DNA of 64,000 nt from Euphorbia lathyris (lineage: Eukaryota; Streptophyta; Magnoliopsida; Malpighiales; Euphorbiaceae). Position numbers and translations under genes: made by a program. Under the pieces are notes generated by a model. The model had not been told where the DNA came from and ran no database searches. It saw only the letters and a list, made by a program, of their open reading frames with translations. Where the stretch lies: assembly GCF_963576675.1 (NCBI RefSeq), contig NC_088916.1, positions 86,383,501 through 86,447,500 on the forward strand, given 5' to 3'. Of this stretch, positions 21,111 to 35,200 are shown one piece after another (position 1 is the first letter of the stretch; every line of letters starts with the position of its first letter).

Positions 21111-22353
21111 TATAAACTCTTTTAGTGATAGAAATTTTAAAATATATAAGGACAATTTTAAAATTTCAATGTTATTTTTGTATTAGGAAGTAAATTAACA
21201 CCATCTTCCAAAAAATTTGATTCTAAATCTATTTAACAAATTTTAACCCATTAATAATATTATATTGGATTTTTGTAATGTTTTCGTAAATCACGTGTAA
21301 TTTTACTATCTCTATAAAAATGACATGTCAAAATATGAGATGTTCAATTTGTGTTTGCGAGTGAATCCTATTAATAGTTAATCATATTTTATTTTTCTGA
21401 TTAATATTATTAGCTTTTATTGCATTATATTGTGTAAGGGTTGATTTAAAAAATTTATTAACAACCTCAAAATGAATTTTTTCAAGAATTAAAATTTTTT
21501 AGTATCACATTTACTATGAAATAATATTTTTTATTTTTTTAGCTTTCTCTCTCAAGTGTAAACATTAACTTTCTTTTAATCACCAGACAATGCATAAATT
21601 ACATCAAAACTAAACAGTTGAAGAATTAAAATTCTTTAAAATATGCTCTTTAAAACATCCTCTTCAAGAAGTCCATCATTTCACAAGCATGCATATCTAT
21701 GAACTGTCTTTTTACATCTATATAATGTGTAAAAGTTAATCAATGAAGTCATGTTATAGTTATCCGCGAAGTTCTGTGGTTAAATTGCATGTTTGAGTCG
21801 TGATCAATTTATTTTTTATTCATTAAGTCATTATAAATTAAACGGTTGATTAATTATTTTTAAATACATTAAGTCTCTATTTTTTAAATGGATATACTAA
21901 GTCTTTGATTAATGATTTTTTTTCAATATATTAAGCCCTCCCGTAACAATTCATTTATGCCAAAATTCAAACTCGGTTTAGCATGCATAAACTGTCAGCA
22001 TATCAATATTTTTCTAAAATAAAATGTATATGTCACAAGCTTTGATTGGTTTGCTAGCATGTGAGACAGAAATGTACAAGTTATGGATACAAATATGCAT
22101 TGAAAGATGCCGCAAAATACTACTATGATATGAGCAAATGCTCCAAAAGGCTTTGGAATTTGGATATGCGTAATAAAACCAAGATATTATTTTTAATTGA
22201 AGTTATTATTATTATTTGATAAATTATTTTTAACAAATATTGTATTAATTCTCTTCCAATCATTAAAGAACTAAACCACTTCAAAGGGAATAACATTCTG
22301 ATTTTATATTGAACCACACAAAATTAAGAAATAGTCATTTATTTGGATTCTCA
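21111..22353. repeat. Direct duplication, copy 2 (1.24 kb)
   Basis: Partner of 15723-16981. Copy 2 runs on without a break into 22354 (ATTCTCATTCTCTGG), so it probably shows the sequence state before the CACTA-type end was placed at this spot in copy 1. No TG...CA LTR structure and no primer binding site follow copy 1, so these are not LTRs. Confidence 0.92.
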
Positions 22354-24173
22354 TTCTCTGGAAATTTAAACCAAACATTCTTTAAAAGAAGTCTGTGTTA
22401 TTACGTGTAAACTTACTTGGTTTTTTGTAGTCGTACTTGAGGATTTTTTTGGTGATAAGGGGAACATCCTTAGTAGTCATAAATAGAGATTTTTTTACTG
22501 ATAAGGGGCTCTTTGTATTTGTTTCGATTATCCGATTAGCCTCCTGAATTTCGGAGTTGTCTCAATATGTTTGAAATGCTCATTTGCTTCTTAAGTTCAG
22601 GTGGCAGAAGCATGAGGTTTGGATAAGTTAAAATGTATATCATTTTAAGCAAGTTTATAAAGCTAATTGATAATTATAACCACTCCAGGTGGACAATAGT
22701 CACTTTAAGCTAATTTATGGGTTAAATAAGTCATTGTAAAAAACTTCAGAAGGCTAATAAGAAATCTACAAAGTTTAGGGACCTATCGGATAGCCTGGGA
22801 AAGTACAGAGGGATGTAGTTTAACATGTAGAATTCAAAATACATAATCATGTTTCGCTTTTTTTCAACCATGAGTCTCCCTATACTAAATTTTGCAACCT
22901 TTTGATCTCTTACAAAGCCTTATAAATTGGAACCATAAACCATATGGACATTTCAATTTTGTTTAATAATTTAACAGTTATGAACTAAATTGAACTTAAG
23001 CCTATTTTACACTCTTACAATTCAATTTGAGAGCTGTGTTTTATAGATTTGTAAATATAAATTTTTTAAAGACCAAAAGACTCTTTAATAGCATTAACTT
23101 GTGATAGGATAAACCTTCATTTGACAATTCTAAAATTCTAAAATTGAATCGTTGGGTCATGAATAAAAATTTGAATAACTATTTTTGAATAAATACTCAT
23201 TTTTAGACATTTACCCATAGTTGAAACACTTGAACTTGTACCACAAACGCACCCATGGAGAGATACTTTGAGCCACGAGCACATTAAATAGCTCGATTAT
23301 TTTTCTTTGATGTGGGATCCACGCTTGTTTTTAACTATAGGGCTTGCATTAAATACTAACCGAAACCACGCACCGAACTAGGAATTTGATATGATTAAGG
23401 CATTCTTTCATTTCGCCACCATATAAACCAATAGCCTACCCGAAATCATTTTCCCTTGTTCCCCATTTTGAGCCTTGCCCTTCTTTTGCCACCACAATAT
23501 AACCCTATTCCATCACTTTCTATCAAAAAATCCCAGAATCTATGAGTTTCTAATAGATAAATATGAGTCTAAAAAGAGAGAATTAAAGCAAAAACATATA
23601 TACATTCTTTGGCTCACACACATTACCCCCATAGGAATACAATTCTCCCATTCCAAAAAAAAGCTTATTCAAAATTTTTAAGAAAAAAGGGGAAGAAAAG
23701 AAAAGAAATAACATTTTAGAAACTCAATAAGATTCTTAAACCTCATTTCCATCATAATCACACCAAACCTTAACCCTTCATTACAATCCAATTAAGTCCT
23801 TTTGATCAAATCCTAGTAAGGAGGCATAGTGGTAGAGGTTGGATGACCGTGCAAGCCCACGATAGTTATCACTTGTGTTGGAAAATTGAGAGTTACCTGG
23901 AACACTTGAGCGTAAAGAGTGAATCCTATGTGAGGTGTTTAACGAGTTCATTAAGTATCAACTATTTGAAAAATGTCTCACTAATGGCCAAAAGTATAAA
24001 TTCAAAAATCGTTTAGTTACTCAAGGTGTTTATCATGTTTCAAACGGCTCAAAATTATGATCTTCTACATTGTTACTTGAAATGAATCATGTCTCATTGT
24101 TGATTTATTTGAGTGCTTGGTCTTCTAGCTTTGTTTTCGGATTTAATTTGCTTGAGGACAAGCAAAAGCTTAA
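22354..24173. other. Intergenic DNA with a faint Ty3 3'-end relic
   Basis: I found no gene. From about 24117 to 24173 the sequence GTGCTTGGTCTTC... and TTTGCTTGAGGACAAGCAAA resembles the phrase found just before the 3' LTR of many plant Ty3 elements. It would be a small fragment on the plus strand. Around 23265-23330 there is a GATGTGGGATCC phrase of unknown meaning. ORFs of about 60-78 codons here look random. Confidence 0.4.
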
Positions 24174-24324
24174 ATATTTGTTTTTCATCAATGATTCCAT
24201 GACTACTAAATTGAATATCCACAATATTTCGAAATATTGTGGATATTCAATTAATTTTAGTTTGCATATATTACACGGGCAATGAAATTTAATAGTCATG
24301 GAATCATTGATGAAAAACAAATAT
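24174..24324. repeat. Long perfect nested hairpin
   Basis: The outer arms 24174-24205 and 24293-24324 are perfect 32-nt reverse complements (ATATTTGTTTTTCATCAATG and so on). Inside them, 24209-24252 is a 44-nt perfect palindrome centred on TTCGAA. A 40-nt unpaired insert (about 24253-24292) makes the structure lopsided. Arm identity indicates recent origin or maintenance. It could be a small foldback transposon, a template-switch product or a small-RNA source; none is shown. From 24325 to 24749 nothing recognisable is seen. Confidence 0.85.
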
Positions 24325-24749
24325 AAGATCTTAATGGGCAAAAATACTAATTAATTGTATTATAATAAATAAAAATATAGAACTAAAAAAAATGATAACA
24401 TATAAAGTTAATAGGGAAAGAATATAATATGATTAATTTAATTATTTTGTAAACGTTAAGTCTATATTGGTGCTATTTTGTATTAACAGATTTTATATTT
24501 ATTGTTACATTCATCAAGAAAAAATGCATCTAATTATGAACAGTAAAAGAATCATGTTGGAGGTATTGCGACAATTTAACAGATATAATTAATTAATCGC
24601 ATAAATAATATTGTGCAAAGATTAATAATGACTTTTGAAAGATAATATTGCACAATCTGATTTTTTTTTATTAAGCTTTTTTTATGATGTGCAAAATAAA
24701 TCTAAACCATATTTATAGGTTACAATACTTGCTACAAATATGAAAATAG

Positions 24750-25217
24750 TGTTTGCACCATTATATGCTTATATATTGATGACTTGCTTATTTTTGGATC
24801 TAATGTTCATGTTGGAAATTATGTGAAGTCTATGCTTTGTGAAAACTTTAAGGTTTAGGAGAAACAAATTTCATTCTTGACACCAAGATAACTAGGTCTT
24901 AAAATGAAATTTGGTTAGATCAATCTCACTACATTGAGAAGATTCTAAAGGAATATAATTACTTTGAACTTAATCCTGCATGCACACCTTATGGTCTTTG
25001 TATAAAAAAATTTAAGTACATTGGAGAGAGCGTAAGACAATCAGAGTATGGTATTTTAATTGGCAGTCTCCACTATACCACTGATTGTACTAGACCCGAC
25101 ATTACTTATGTTGGATTATTATGAAGATTTACTAGTAGACCTAGCGTTGAGCGTTGGAATGTTATAGAAAGGGTCATGGGATACCTGAAAAGAACCATGA
25201 AACTTGGATTACATTAT
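24750..25217 (+). pseudogene. Ty1/copia reverse transcriptase fragment
   Basis: The reading contains the catalytic box CLYIDDLLIFGSN (copia YVDD-type). It is followed by broken frames with LDQSHYIEKILKEYNYF, PACTPYG, SEYGILIGSLHYTTDCTRPD (copia xGSLxYxxxCTRPD) and RPSVERWNVIERVMGYLKRT. Stops (after FKV near 24858 and at 25125) and frame shifts are present. The order is that of the copia RT end and connection region. It is interrupted at 25217 by a MITE; more of the same element lies at 26050-26216 and after each Helitron 3' end. Confidence 0.9.
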
Positions 25218-25876
25218 CAAATACACATCTTCTCCATATCTCTTCAATCTCTTCTTTTTCTTCTTCTTTCTCTATCTTCTCTCTGCTCTTTATTAATTTC
25301 TCTCTAAAATCAAATAATTGCAATCATACTATAGTTAAATAAAGATTATTATGAGAAGAATGATAAAGTAATTTACAAGGTTACAAAAAGAAAAACCGTG
25401 ATTTAGATATCACTTTCTTTCGAATAGATTATTGTGAGACCTCATTCTGCAACAGGTGAACCATTTATAGGAAGATGAGATTGTAGGAATTTTCCTTCAG
25501 AAAGTCTTATTCTTTCTAAATCATAAAAGTCAAAATAAATATTTTCTCTAATTTTGGTGCATGTATAGTTGTACTCTCTCTATCTCTCCCTCTCATGCTT
25601 TTTTTTCTTCACTCTTTGTTTGCATTAATTCTTTTAATCAATAGTGTGAGCCTGAGGTACTACATTTGGAGAATAGAAGTTTTCACTAATCTTAGCTATA
25701 TTTTTCTTTTGCACATCTATCAACTTTCTAAATTACTCTATCATTCTTCTCAAAATAATCTTTACTTGATTATAGTATGATTGCAATTACTTGATTTTAG
25801 AGAGAAATTAACAGAGAGAAGAGAGAGAAAAGAGAAAAAAAAAAGATTAGAGAGTTACAGAGAAGATGCGTATTTG
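25218..25876. mobile_element. MITE with long terminal inverted repeats, inserted in copia
   Basis: The ends are CAAATACACATCTTCTC and, inverted, CAAATACGCATCTTCTC (one mismatch). The inverted arms extend about 150 bp inward (for example ATTTCTCTCTAAAATCAA near 25300 against TTGATTTTAGAGAGAAAT near 25790, and ATCATTCTTCTCA against TGAGAAGAATGAT). The 659-bp element encodes nothing and splits the copia reading region. I could not define a target duplication, and about 170 bp of unassigned sequence follows before copia resumes. Confidence 0.8.
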
Positions 25877-26049
25877 ATTTTTTTATTTTTTATTTTGGTG
25901 TTTGTTTGTGATAATTAGATAATAAAGGGTTAATTTATAAAATATATGAATATAGAGACTAAATTAACTATTTTTCCTTTAACTTTTGACTTTTTTAACA
26001 TCATTAATCAATTTGGACTGTGTTTGCCAACTGATAAACCATATAGTAT

Positions 26050-26216
26050 ATGTCAGAAAATGACCTAAACCATAATGTTTATTTTTATACTACTCATGGA
26101 AGTCCAAAACAGACTATTCTAGCTCAATCAAGTATGAAATGCGAACTTATTGCACTAGCCGCAACTAGTGAAGAAGCAAGTTGGTTGAGAAGTCTGTTAG
26201 CAAGATTCCGACAGTA
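26050..26216 (+). pseudogene. Ty1/copia RNase H fragment, 5' side of the Helitron insertion
   Basis: Encodes GSPKQTILAQSSMKCELIAL and AATSEEASWLRSLLA, the copia RNase H core (KKQTxVAxSSxEAEYxAL ... EAxWLRxLL). It stops at CGACAGTA, and the next base is the first T of the Helitron 5' end. The continuation (IHWDS and on) is found after the Helitron 3' ends. Confidence 0.93.
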
Positions 26217-29200
26217 TCTATATATAATATAAAACAGTAACGATGGAACTGACTTCCTCCTTTTTTAGTGATAAAAAATTTAATATATTAATTTTAATTT
26301 TATTATATATATTTATCTATAAAAAGATTATTTTATCCGTACTATATCTAAGAGTTCTACAGAATTTAAATTAATCCCTAAAATCTCTCTAATTCTCTAC
26401 ACATCTATATATAATATAAAACAGTAACGATGGAATTGAGGTGTCACTTCCTCCTTTTTTAGTGATAAAAAATTTAATATATTAATTTTAATTTTATTAT
26501 ATATATTTATCTATAAAAAGATTATTTTATCTGTATTATATCTAAGAGTTCTACAGAATTTAAATTAATCCCTAAAATCTCTCTAATTCTCTACACATCT
26601 ATATATAATATAAAACAGTAACGATGGAACTGAGGTGTCACTTCCTCCTTTTTAAGCGATAAAAAATTTAATATATTAATTTTAATTTTATTATATATAT
26701 TTATCTATAAAACGATTATTTTATCCGTACTATATCTAAGAGTTCTATAGAATTTAAACTAATCCCTAAAATCTCTCTAATTCTCTACACATCTATATAT
26801 AATATAAAACAGTAACGATGGAACTGAGGTGTCACTTCCTCCTTTTTTAGTGATAAAAAATTTAATATATTAATTTTAATTTTATTATATATATTTATCT
26901 ATAAAAAGATTATTTTATCCGTACTATATCTAAGAGTTATACAGAATTTAAATTAATCCCTAAAATCTCGCTAATTCTCTACACATCTATATATAATATA
27001 AAACAGTAACGATGGAACTGAGGTGTCACTTCCTCCTTTTTTAGTGATAAAAAATTTAATATATTAATTTTAATTTTATTATATATATTTATCTATAAAA
27101 AGATTATTTTATCTGTATTATATCTAAGAGTTCTACAAAATTTAAATTAATCCCTAAAATCTCTCTAATTCTCTACACATCTATATATAATATAAAACAG
27201 TAACGATGGAAATGAGGTGTCACTTCCTCCTTTTTTAGTGATAAAAAATTTAATATATTAATTTTAATTTATTATTTATATTTATCTATAAAAAGATTAT
27301 TTTATCTGTATTATATCTAAGAGTTCTACAGAATTTAAATTAATCCCTAAAATCTCTCTAATTCTCTACACATCTATATATAATATAAATCAGTAACAAT
27401 GGAACTGAGGTGTCACTTCCTCCTTTTTTAGTGATAAAAAATTTAATATATTAATTTTAATTTTATTATATATATTTATCTATAAAAAGATTATTTTATC
27501 TGTATTATATCTAAAAGTTCTACAGAATTTAAATTAATCCCTAAAATCTCTCTAATTCTCTACACATCTATATATAATATAAAACAGTAACGATGGAACT
27601 GAGGTGTCACTTCCTCCTTTTTTAGTGATAAAAAATTTAATATATTAATTTTAATTTTATTATATATATTTATCTATAAAAAGATTATTTTATCCGTACT
27701 ATATCTAAGAGTTATACAGAATTTAAATTAATCCCTAAAATCTCTCTAATTCTCTACACATCTATATATAATATAAAACAGTAACGATGGAACTGAGGTG
27801 TCACCTCCTCCTTTTTTAGTGATAAAAAATTTAATATATTAATTTTAATTTTATTATATATATTTATCTATAAAAAGATTATTTTATCTGTATTATATCT
27901 AAGAGTTCTACAGAATTTAAATTAATCCCTAAAATCTCTCTAATTCTCTACACATCTATATATAATATAAAACAGTAACGATGGAAATGAGGTGTCACTT
28001 CCTCCTTTTTTAGTGATAAAAAATTTAATATATTAATTTTAATTTTATTATATATATTTATCTATAAAAAGATTATTTTATCTGTATTATATCTAAGAGT
28101 TCTACAGAAATTAATCCCTAAAATCTCTCTAATTCTCTACACATCTATATATAATATAAAACAGTAACGATGGAACTGAGGTGTCACTTCCTCCTTTTTT
28201 AGTGATAAAAAATTTAATATATTAATTTTAATTTTATTATATATATTTATCTATAAAACGATTATTTTATCCGAACTATATCTAAGAGTTCTATAGAATT
28301 TAAACTAATCCCTAAAATCTCTCTAATTCTCTACACGTCTATATATAATATAAAACAGTAACGATGGAACTGAGGTGTCACTTCCTCCTTTTTTAGTGAT
28401 AAAAAATTTAATATATTAATTTTAATTTTATTATATATATTTATCTATAAAAAGATTATTTTATCCGTACTATATCTATGAGTTCTACAGAATTTAAATT
28501 AATCCCTAAAATCTCTCTAATTCTCTACACATCTATATATAATATAAAACAGTAACGATGGAAATGAGGTGTCACTTCCTCCTTTTTTAGTGATAAAAAA
28601 TTTAATATATTAATTTTAATTTTATTATATATATTTATCTATAAAAAGATTATTTTATCTGTATTATATCTAAGAGTTCTACAGAATTTAAATTAATCCC
28701 TAAAATCTCTCTAATTCTCTACACATCTATATATAATATAAAACAGTAACGATGGAACTGAGGTGTCACTTCCTCCTTTTTTAGTGATAAAAAATTTAAT
28801 ATATTAATTTTAATTTTATTATATATATTTATCTATAAAAAGATTATTTTATCTCTATTATATCTAAGAGTTCTACAAAATTTAAATTAATCCCTAAAAT
28901 CTCTCTAATTCTCTACACATCTATATATAATATAAAACAGTAACGATGGAAATGAGGTGTCACTTCCTCCTTTTTTAGTGATAAAAAATTTAATATATTA
29001 ATTTTAATTTTATTATATATATTTATCTATAAAAAGATTATTTTATCTCTATTATATCTAAGAGTTCTACAAAATTTAAATTAATCCCTAAAATCTCTCT
29101 AATTCTCTACACATCTATATATAATATAAAACAGTAACGATGGAAATGAGGTGTCACTTCCTCCTTTTTTAGTGATAAAAAATTTAATATATTAATTTTA

Positions 29201-32200
29201 ATTTTATTATATATATTTATCTATAAAAAGATTATTTTATCTCTATTATATCTAAGAGTTCTACAAAATTTAAATTAATCCCTAAAATCTCTCTAATTCT
29301 CTACACATCTATATATAATATAAAACAGTAACGATGGAAATGAGGTGTCACTTCCTCCTTTTTTAGTGATAAAAATTTAATATATTAATTTTAATTTTAT
29401 TATATATATTTATCTATAAAAAGATTATTTTATCTGTATTATATCTAAGAGTTCTACATAATTTAAATTAATCCCTAAAATCTCTCTAATTCTCTACACA
29501 TCTATATATAATATAAAACAGTAACGATGGAACTGAGGTGTCACTTCGTCCTTTTTTAGTGATAAAAAATTTAATATATTAATTTTAATTTTATTATATA
29601 TATTTATCTATAAAAAGATTATTTTATCTGTATTATATCTAAGAGTTCTACAGAATTTAAATTAATCCCTAAAATCTCTCTAATTCTCTACACATCTATA
29701 TATAATATAAAACAGTAACGATGGAACTGAGGTGTCACTTCATCCTTTTTTAGTGATAAAAAATTTAATATATTAATTTTAATTTTATTATATATATTTA
29801 TCTATAAAAAGATTATTTTATCTGTATTATATCTAAGAGTTCTACAGAATTTAAATTAATCCCTAAAATCTCTCTAATTCTCTACACATCTATATATAAT
29901 ATAAAACAGTAACGATGGAACTGAGGTGTCACCTCCTCCTTTTTTAGTGATAAAAAATTTAATATATTAATTTTAATTTTATTATATATATTTATCTATA
30001 AAAAGATTATTTTATCTGTATTATATCTAAGAGTTCTACAGAATTTAAATTAATCCCTAAAATCTCTCTAATTCTCTACACATCTATATATAATATAAAA
30101 CAGTAACGATGGAAATTAGGTGTCACTTCCTCCTTTTTTAGTGATAAAAAATTTAATATATTAATTTTAATTTTATTATATATATTTATCTATAAAAAGA
30201 TTATTTTATCCGTACCATATCTAAGAGTTCTACAGAATTTAAATTAATCCCTAAAATCTCTCTAATTCTCTACACATCTATATATAATATAAAACAGTAA
30301 CGATGGAACTGAGGTGTCACTTCCTCCTTTTTTAGTGATAAAAAATTTAATATATTAATTTTAATTTTATTATATATATTTATCTATAAAAAGATTATTG
30401 TATCCGTACCATATCTAAGAGTTCTACAGAATTTAAATTAATCCCTAAAATCTCTCTAATTCTCTACACATCTATATATAATATAAAACAGTAACGATGG
30501 AACTGAGGTGTCACTTCCTCCTTTTTTAGTGATAAAAAATTTAATATATTAATTTTAATTTTATTATATATATTTATCTATAAAACGATTATTTTATCCG
30601 AACTATATCTAAGAGTTCTATAGAATTTAAACTAATCCCTAAAATCTCTCTAATTCTCTACACGTCTATATATAATATAAAACAGTAACGATGGAACTGA
30701 GGTGTCACTTCCTCCTTTTTTAGTGATAAAAAATTTAATATATTAATTTTAATTTTATTATATATATTTATCTATAAAAAGATTATTTTATCCGTACTAT
30801 ATCTATGAGTTCTACAGAATTTAAATTAATCCCTAAAATCTCTCTAATTCTCTACACATCTATATATAATATAAAACAGTAACGATGGAAATGAGGTGTC
30901 ACTTCCTCCTTTTTTAGTGATAAAAAATTTAATATATTAATTTTAATTTTATTATATATATTTATCTATAAAAAGATTATTTTATCTGTATTATATCTAA
31001 GAGTTCTACAGAATTTAAATTAATCCCTAAAATCTCTCTAATTCTCTACACATCTATATATAATATAAAACAGTAACGATGGAACTGAGGTGTCACTTCC
31101 TCCTTTTTTAGTGATAAAAAATTTAATATATTAATTTTAATTTTATTATATATATTTATCTATAAAAAGATTATTTTATCTCTATTATATCTAAGAGTTC
31201 TACAAAATTTAAATTAATCCCTAAAATCTCTCTAATTCTCTACACATCTATATATAATATAAAACAGTAACGATGGAAATGAGGTGTCACTTCCTCCTTT
31301 TTTAGTGATAAAAAATTTAATATATTAATTTTAATTTTATTATATATATTTATCTATAAAAAGATTATTTTATCTCTATTATATCTAAGAGTTCTACAAA
31401 ATTTAAATTAATCCCTAAAATCTCTCTAATTCTCTACACATCTATATATAATATAAAACAGTAACGATGGAAATGAGGTGTCACTTCCTCCTTTTTTAGT
31501 GATAAAAAATTTAATATATTAATTTTAATTTTATTATATATATTTATCTATAAAAAGATTATTTTATCTCTATTATATCTAAGAGTTCTACAAAATTTAA
31601 ATTAATCCCTAAAATCTCTCTAATTCTCTACACATCTATATATAATATAAAACAGTAACGATGGAAATGAGGTGTCACTTCCTCCTTTTTTAGTGATAAA
31701 AATTTAATATATTAATTTTAATTTTATTATATATATTTATCTATAAAAAGATTATTTTATCTGTATTATATCTAAGAGTTCTACATAATTTAAATTAATC
31801 CCTAAAATCTCTCTAATTCTCTACACATCTATATATAATATAAAACAGTAACGATGGAACTGAGGTGTCACTTCGTCCTTTTTTAGTGATAAAAAATTTA
31901 ATATATTAATTTTAATTTTATTATATATATTTATCTATAAAAAGATTATTTTATCTGTATTATATCTAAGAGTTCTACAGAATTTAAATTAATCCCTAAA
32001 ATCTCTCTAATTCTCTACACATCTATATATAATATAAAACAGTAACGATGGAACTGAGGTGTCACTTCATCCTTTTTTAGTGATAAAAAATTTAATATAT
32101 TAATTTTAATTTTATTATATATATTTATCTATAAAACGATTATTTTATCCGAACTATATCTAAGAGTTCTATAGAATTTAAACTAATCCCTAAAATCTCG

Positions 32201-35200
32201 CTAATTCTCTACACGTCTATATATAATATAAAACAGTAACGATGGAACTGAGGTGTCACTTCCTCCTTTTTTAGTGATAAAAAATTTAATATATTAATTT
32301 TAATTTTATTATATATATTTATCTATAAAAAGATTATTTTATCCGTACTATATCTATGAGTTCTACAGAATTTAAATTAATCCCTAAAATCTCTCTAATT
32401 CTCTACACATCTATATATAATATAAAACAGTAACGATGGAAATGAGGTGTCACTTCCTCGTTTTTTAGTGATAAAAAATTTAATATATTAATTTTAATTT
32501 TATTATATATATTTATCTATAAAAAGATTATTTTATCTGTATTATATCTAAGAGTTCTACAGAATTTAAATTAATCCCTAAAATCTCTCTAATTCTCTAC
32601 ACATCTATATATAATATAAAACAGTAACGATGGAACTGAGGTGTCACTTCCTCCTTTTTTAGTGATAAAAAATTTAATATATTAATTTTAATTTTATTAT
32701 ATATATTTATCTATAAAAAGATTATTTTATCTCTATTATATCTAAGAGTTCTACAAAATTTAAATTAATCCCTAAAATCTCTCTAATTCTCTACACATCT
32801 ATATATAATATAAAACAGTAACGATGGAAATGAGGTGTCACTTCCTCCTTTTTTAGTGATAAAAAATTTAATATATTAATTTTAATTTTATTATATATAT
32901 TTATCTATAAAAAGATTATTTTATCTCTATTATATCTAAGAGTTCTACAAAATTTAAATTAATCCCTAAAATCTCTCTAATTCTCTACACATCTATATAT
33001 AATATAAAACAGTAACGATGGAAATGAGGTGTCACTTCCTCCTTTTTTAGTGATAAAAAATTTAATATATTAATTTTAATTTTATTATATATATTTATCT
33101 ATAAAAAGATTATTTTATCTCTATTATATCTAAGAGTTCTACAAAATTTAAATTAATCCCTAAAATCTCTCTAATTCTCTACACATCTATATATAATATA
33201 AAACAGTAACGATGGAAATGAGGTGTCACTTCCTCCTTTTTTAGTGATAAAAATTTAATATATTAATTTTAATTTTATTATATATATTTATCTATAAAAA
33301 GATTATTTTATCTGTATTATATCTAAGAGTTCTACATAATTTAAATTAATCCCTAAAATCTCTCTAATTCTCTACACATCTATATATAATATAAAACAGT
33401 AACGATGCAACTGAGGTGTCACTTCGTCCTTTTTTAGTGATAAAAAATTTAATATATTAATTTTAATTTTATTATATATATTTATCTATAAAAAGATTAT
33501 TTTATCTGTATTATATCTAAGAGTTCTACAGAATTTAAATTAATCCCTAAAATCTCTCTAATTCTCTACACATCTATATATAATATAAAACAGTAACGAT
33601 GGAACTGAGGTGTCACTTCATCCTTTTTTAGTGATAAAAAATTTAATATATTAATTTTAATTTTATTATATATATTTATCTATAAAAAGATTATTTTATC
33701 TGTATTATATCTAAGAGTTCTACAGAATTTAAATTAATCCCTAAAATCTCTCTAATTCTCTACACATCTATATATAATATAAAACAGTAACGATGGAAAT
33801 GAGGTGTCACTTCCTCCTTTTTTAGTGATAAAAAATTTAATATATTAATTTTAATTTTATTATATATATTTATCTATAAAAAGATTATTTTATCTGTATT
33901 ATATCTAAGAGTTCTACAGAAATTAATCCCTAAAATCTCTCTAATTCTCTACACATCTATATATAATATAAAACAGTAACGATGGAACTGAGGTGTCACT
34001 TCCTCCTTTTTTAGTGATAAAAAATTTAATATATTAATTTTAATTTTATTATATATATTTATCTATAAAACGATTATTTTATCCGAACTATATCTAAGAG
34101 TTCTATAGAATTTAAACTAATCCCTAAAATCTCTCTAATTCTCTACACGTCTATATATAATATAAAACAGTAACGATGGAACTGAGGTGTCACTTCCTCC
34201 TTTTTTAGTGATAAAAAATTTAATATATTAATTTTAATTTTATTATATATATTTATCTATAAAAAGATTATTTTATCCGTACTATATCTAAGAGTTCTAC
34301 AGAATTTAAATTAATCCCTAAAATCTCTCTAATTCTCTACACATCTATATATAATATAAAACAGTAACGATGGAAATGAGGTGTCACTTCCTCCTTTTTT
34401 AGTGATAAAAAATTTAATATATTAATTTTAATTTTATTATATATATTTATCTATAAAAAGATTATTTTATCTGTATTATATCTAAGAGTTCTACAGAATT
34501 TAAATTAATCCCTAAAATCTCTCTAATTCTCTACACATCTATATATAATATAAAACAGTAACGATGGAACTGAGGTGTCACTTCCTCCTTTTTTAGTGAT
34601 AAAAAATTTAATATATTAATTTTAATTTTATTATATATATTTATCTATAAAAAGATTATTTTATCTCTATTATATCTAAGAGTTCTACAAAATTTAAATT
34701 AATCCCTAAAATCTCTCTAATTCTCTACACATCTATATATAATATAAAACAGTAACGATGGAAATGAGGTGTCACTTCCTCCTTTTTTAGTGATAAAAAA
34801 TTTAATATATTAATTTTAATTTTATTATATATATTTATCTATAAAAAGATTATTTTATCTCTATTATATCTAAGAGTTCTACAAAATTTAAATTAATCCC
34901 TAAAATCTCTCTAATTCTCTACACATCTATATATAATATAAAACAGTAACGATGGAAATGAGGTGTCACTTCCTCCTTTTTTAGTGATAAAAAATTTAAT
35001 ATATTAATTTTAATTTTATTATATATATTTATCTATAAAAAGATTATTTTATCTCTATTATATCTAAGAGTTCTACAAAATTTAAATTAATCCCTAAAAT
35101 CTCTCTAATTCTCTACACATCTATATATAATATAAAACAGTAACGATGGAAATGAGGTGTCACTTCCTCCTTTTTTAGTGATAAAAATTTAATATATTAA

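Noticed and set aside
15723..22353. An LTR retrotransposon with 1.25-kb LTRs
   Set aside because: Copy 2 does not start with TG, no primer binding site follows copy 1, no polypurine tract precedes copy 2, and the interior holds host gene fragments rather than gag-pol.
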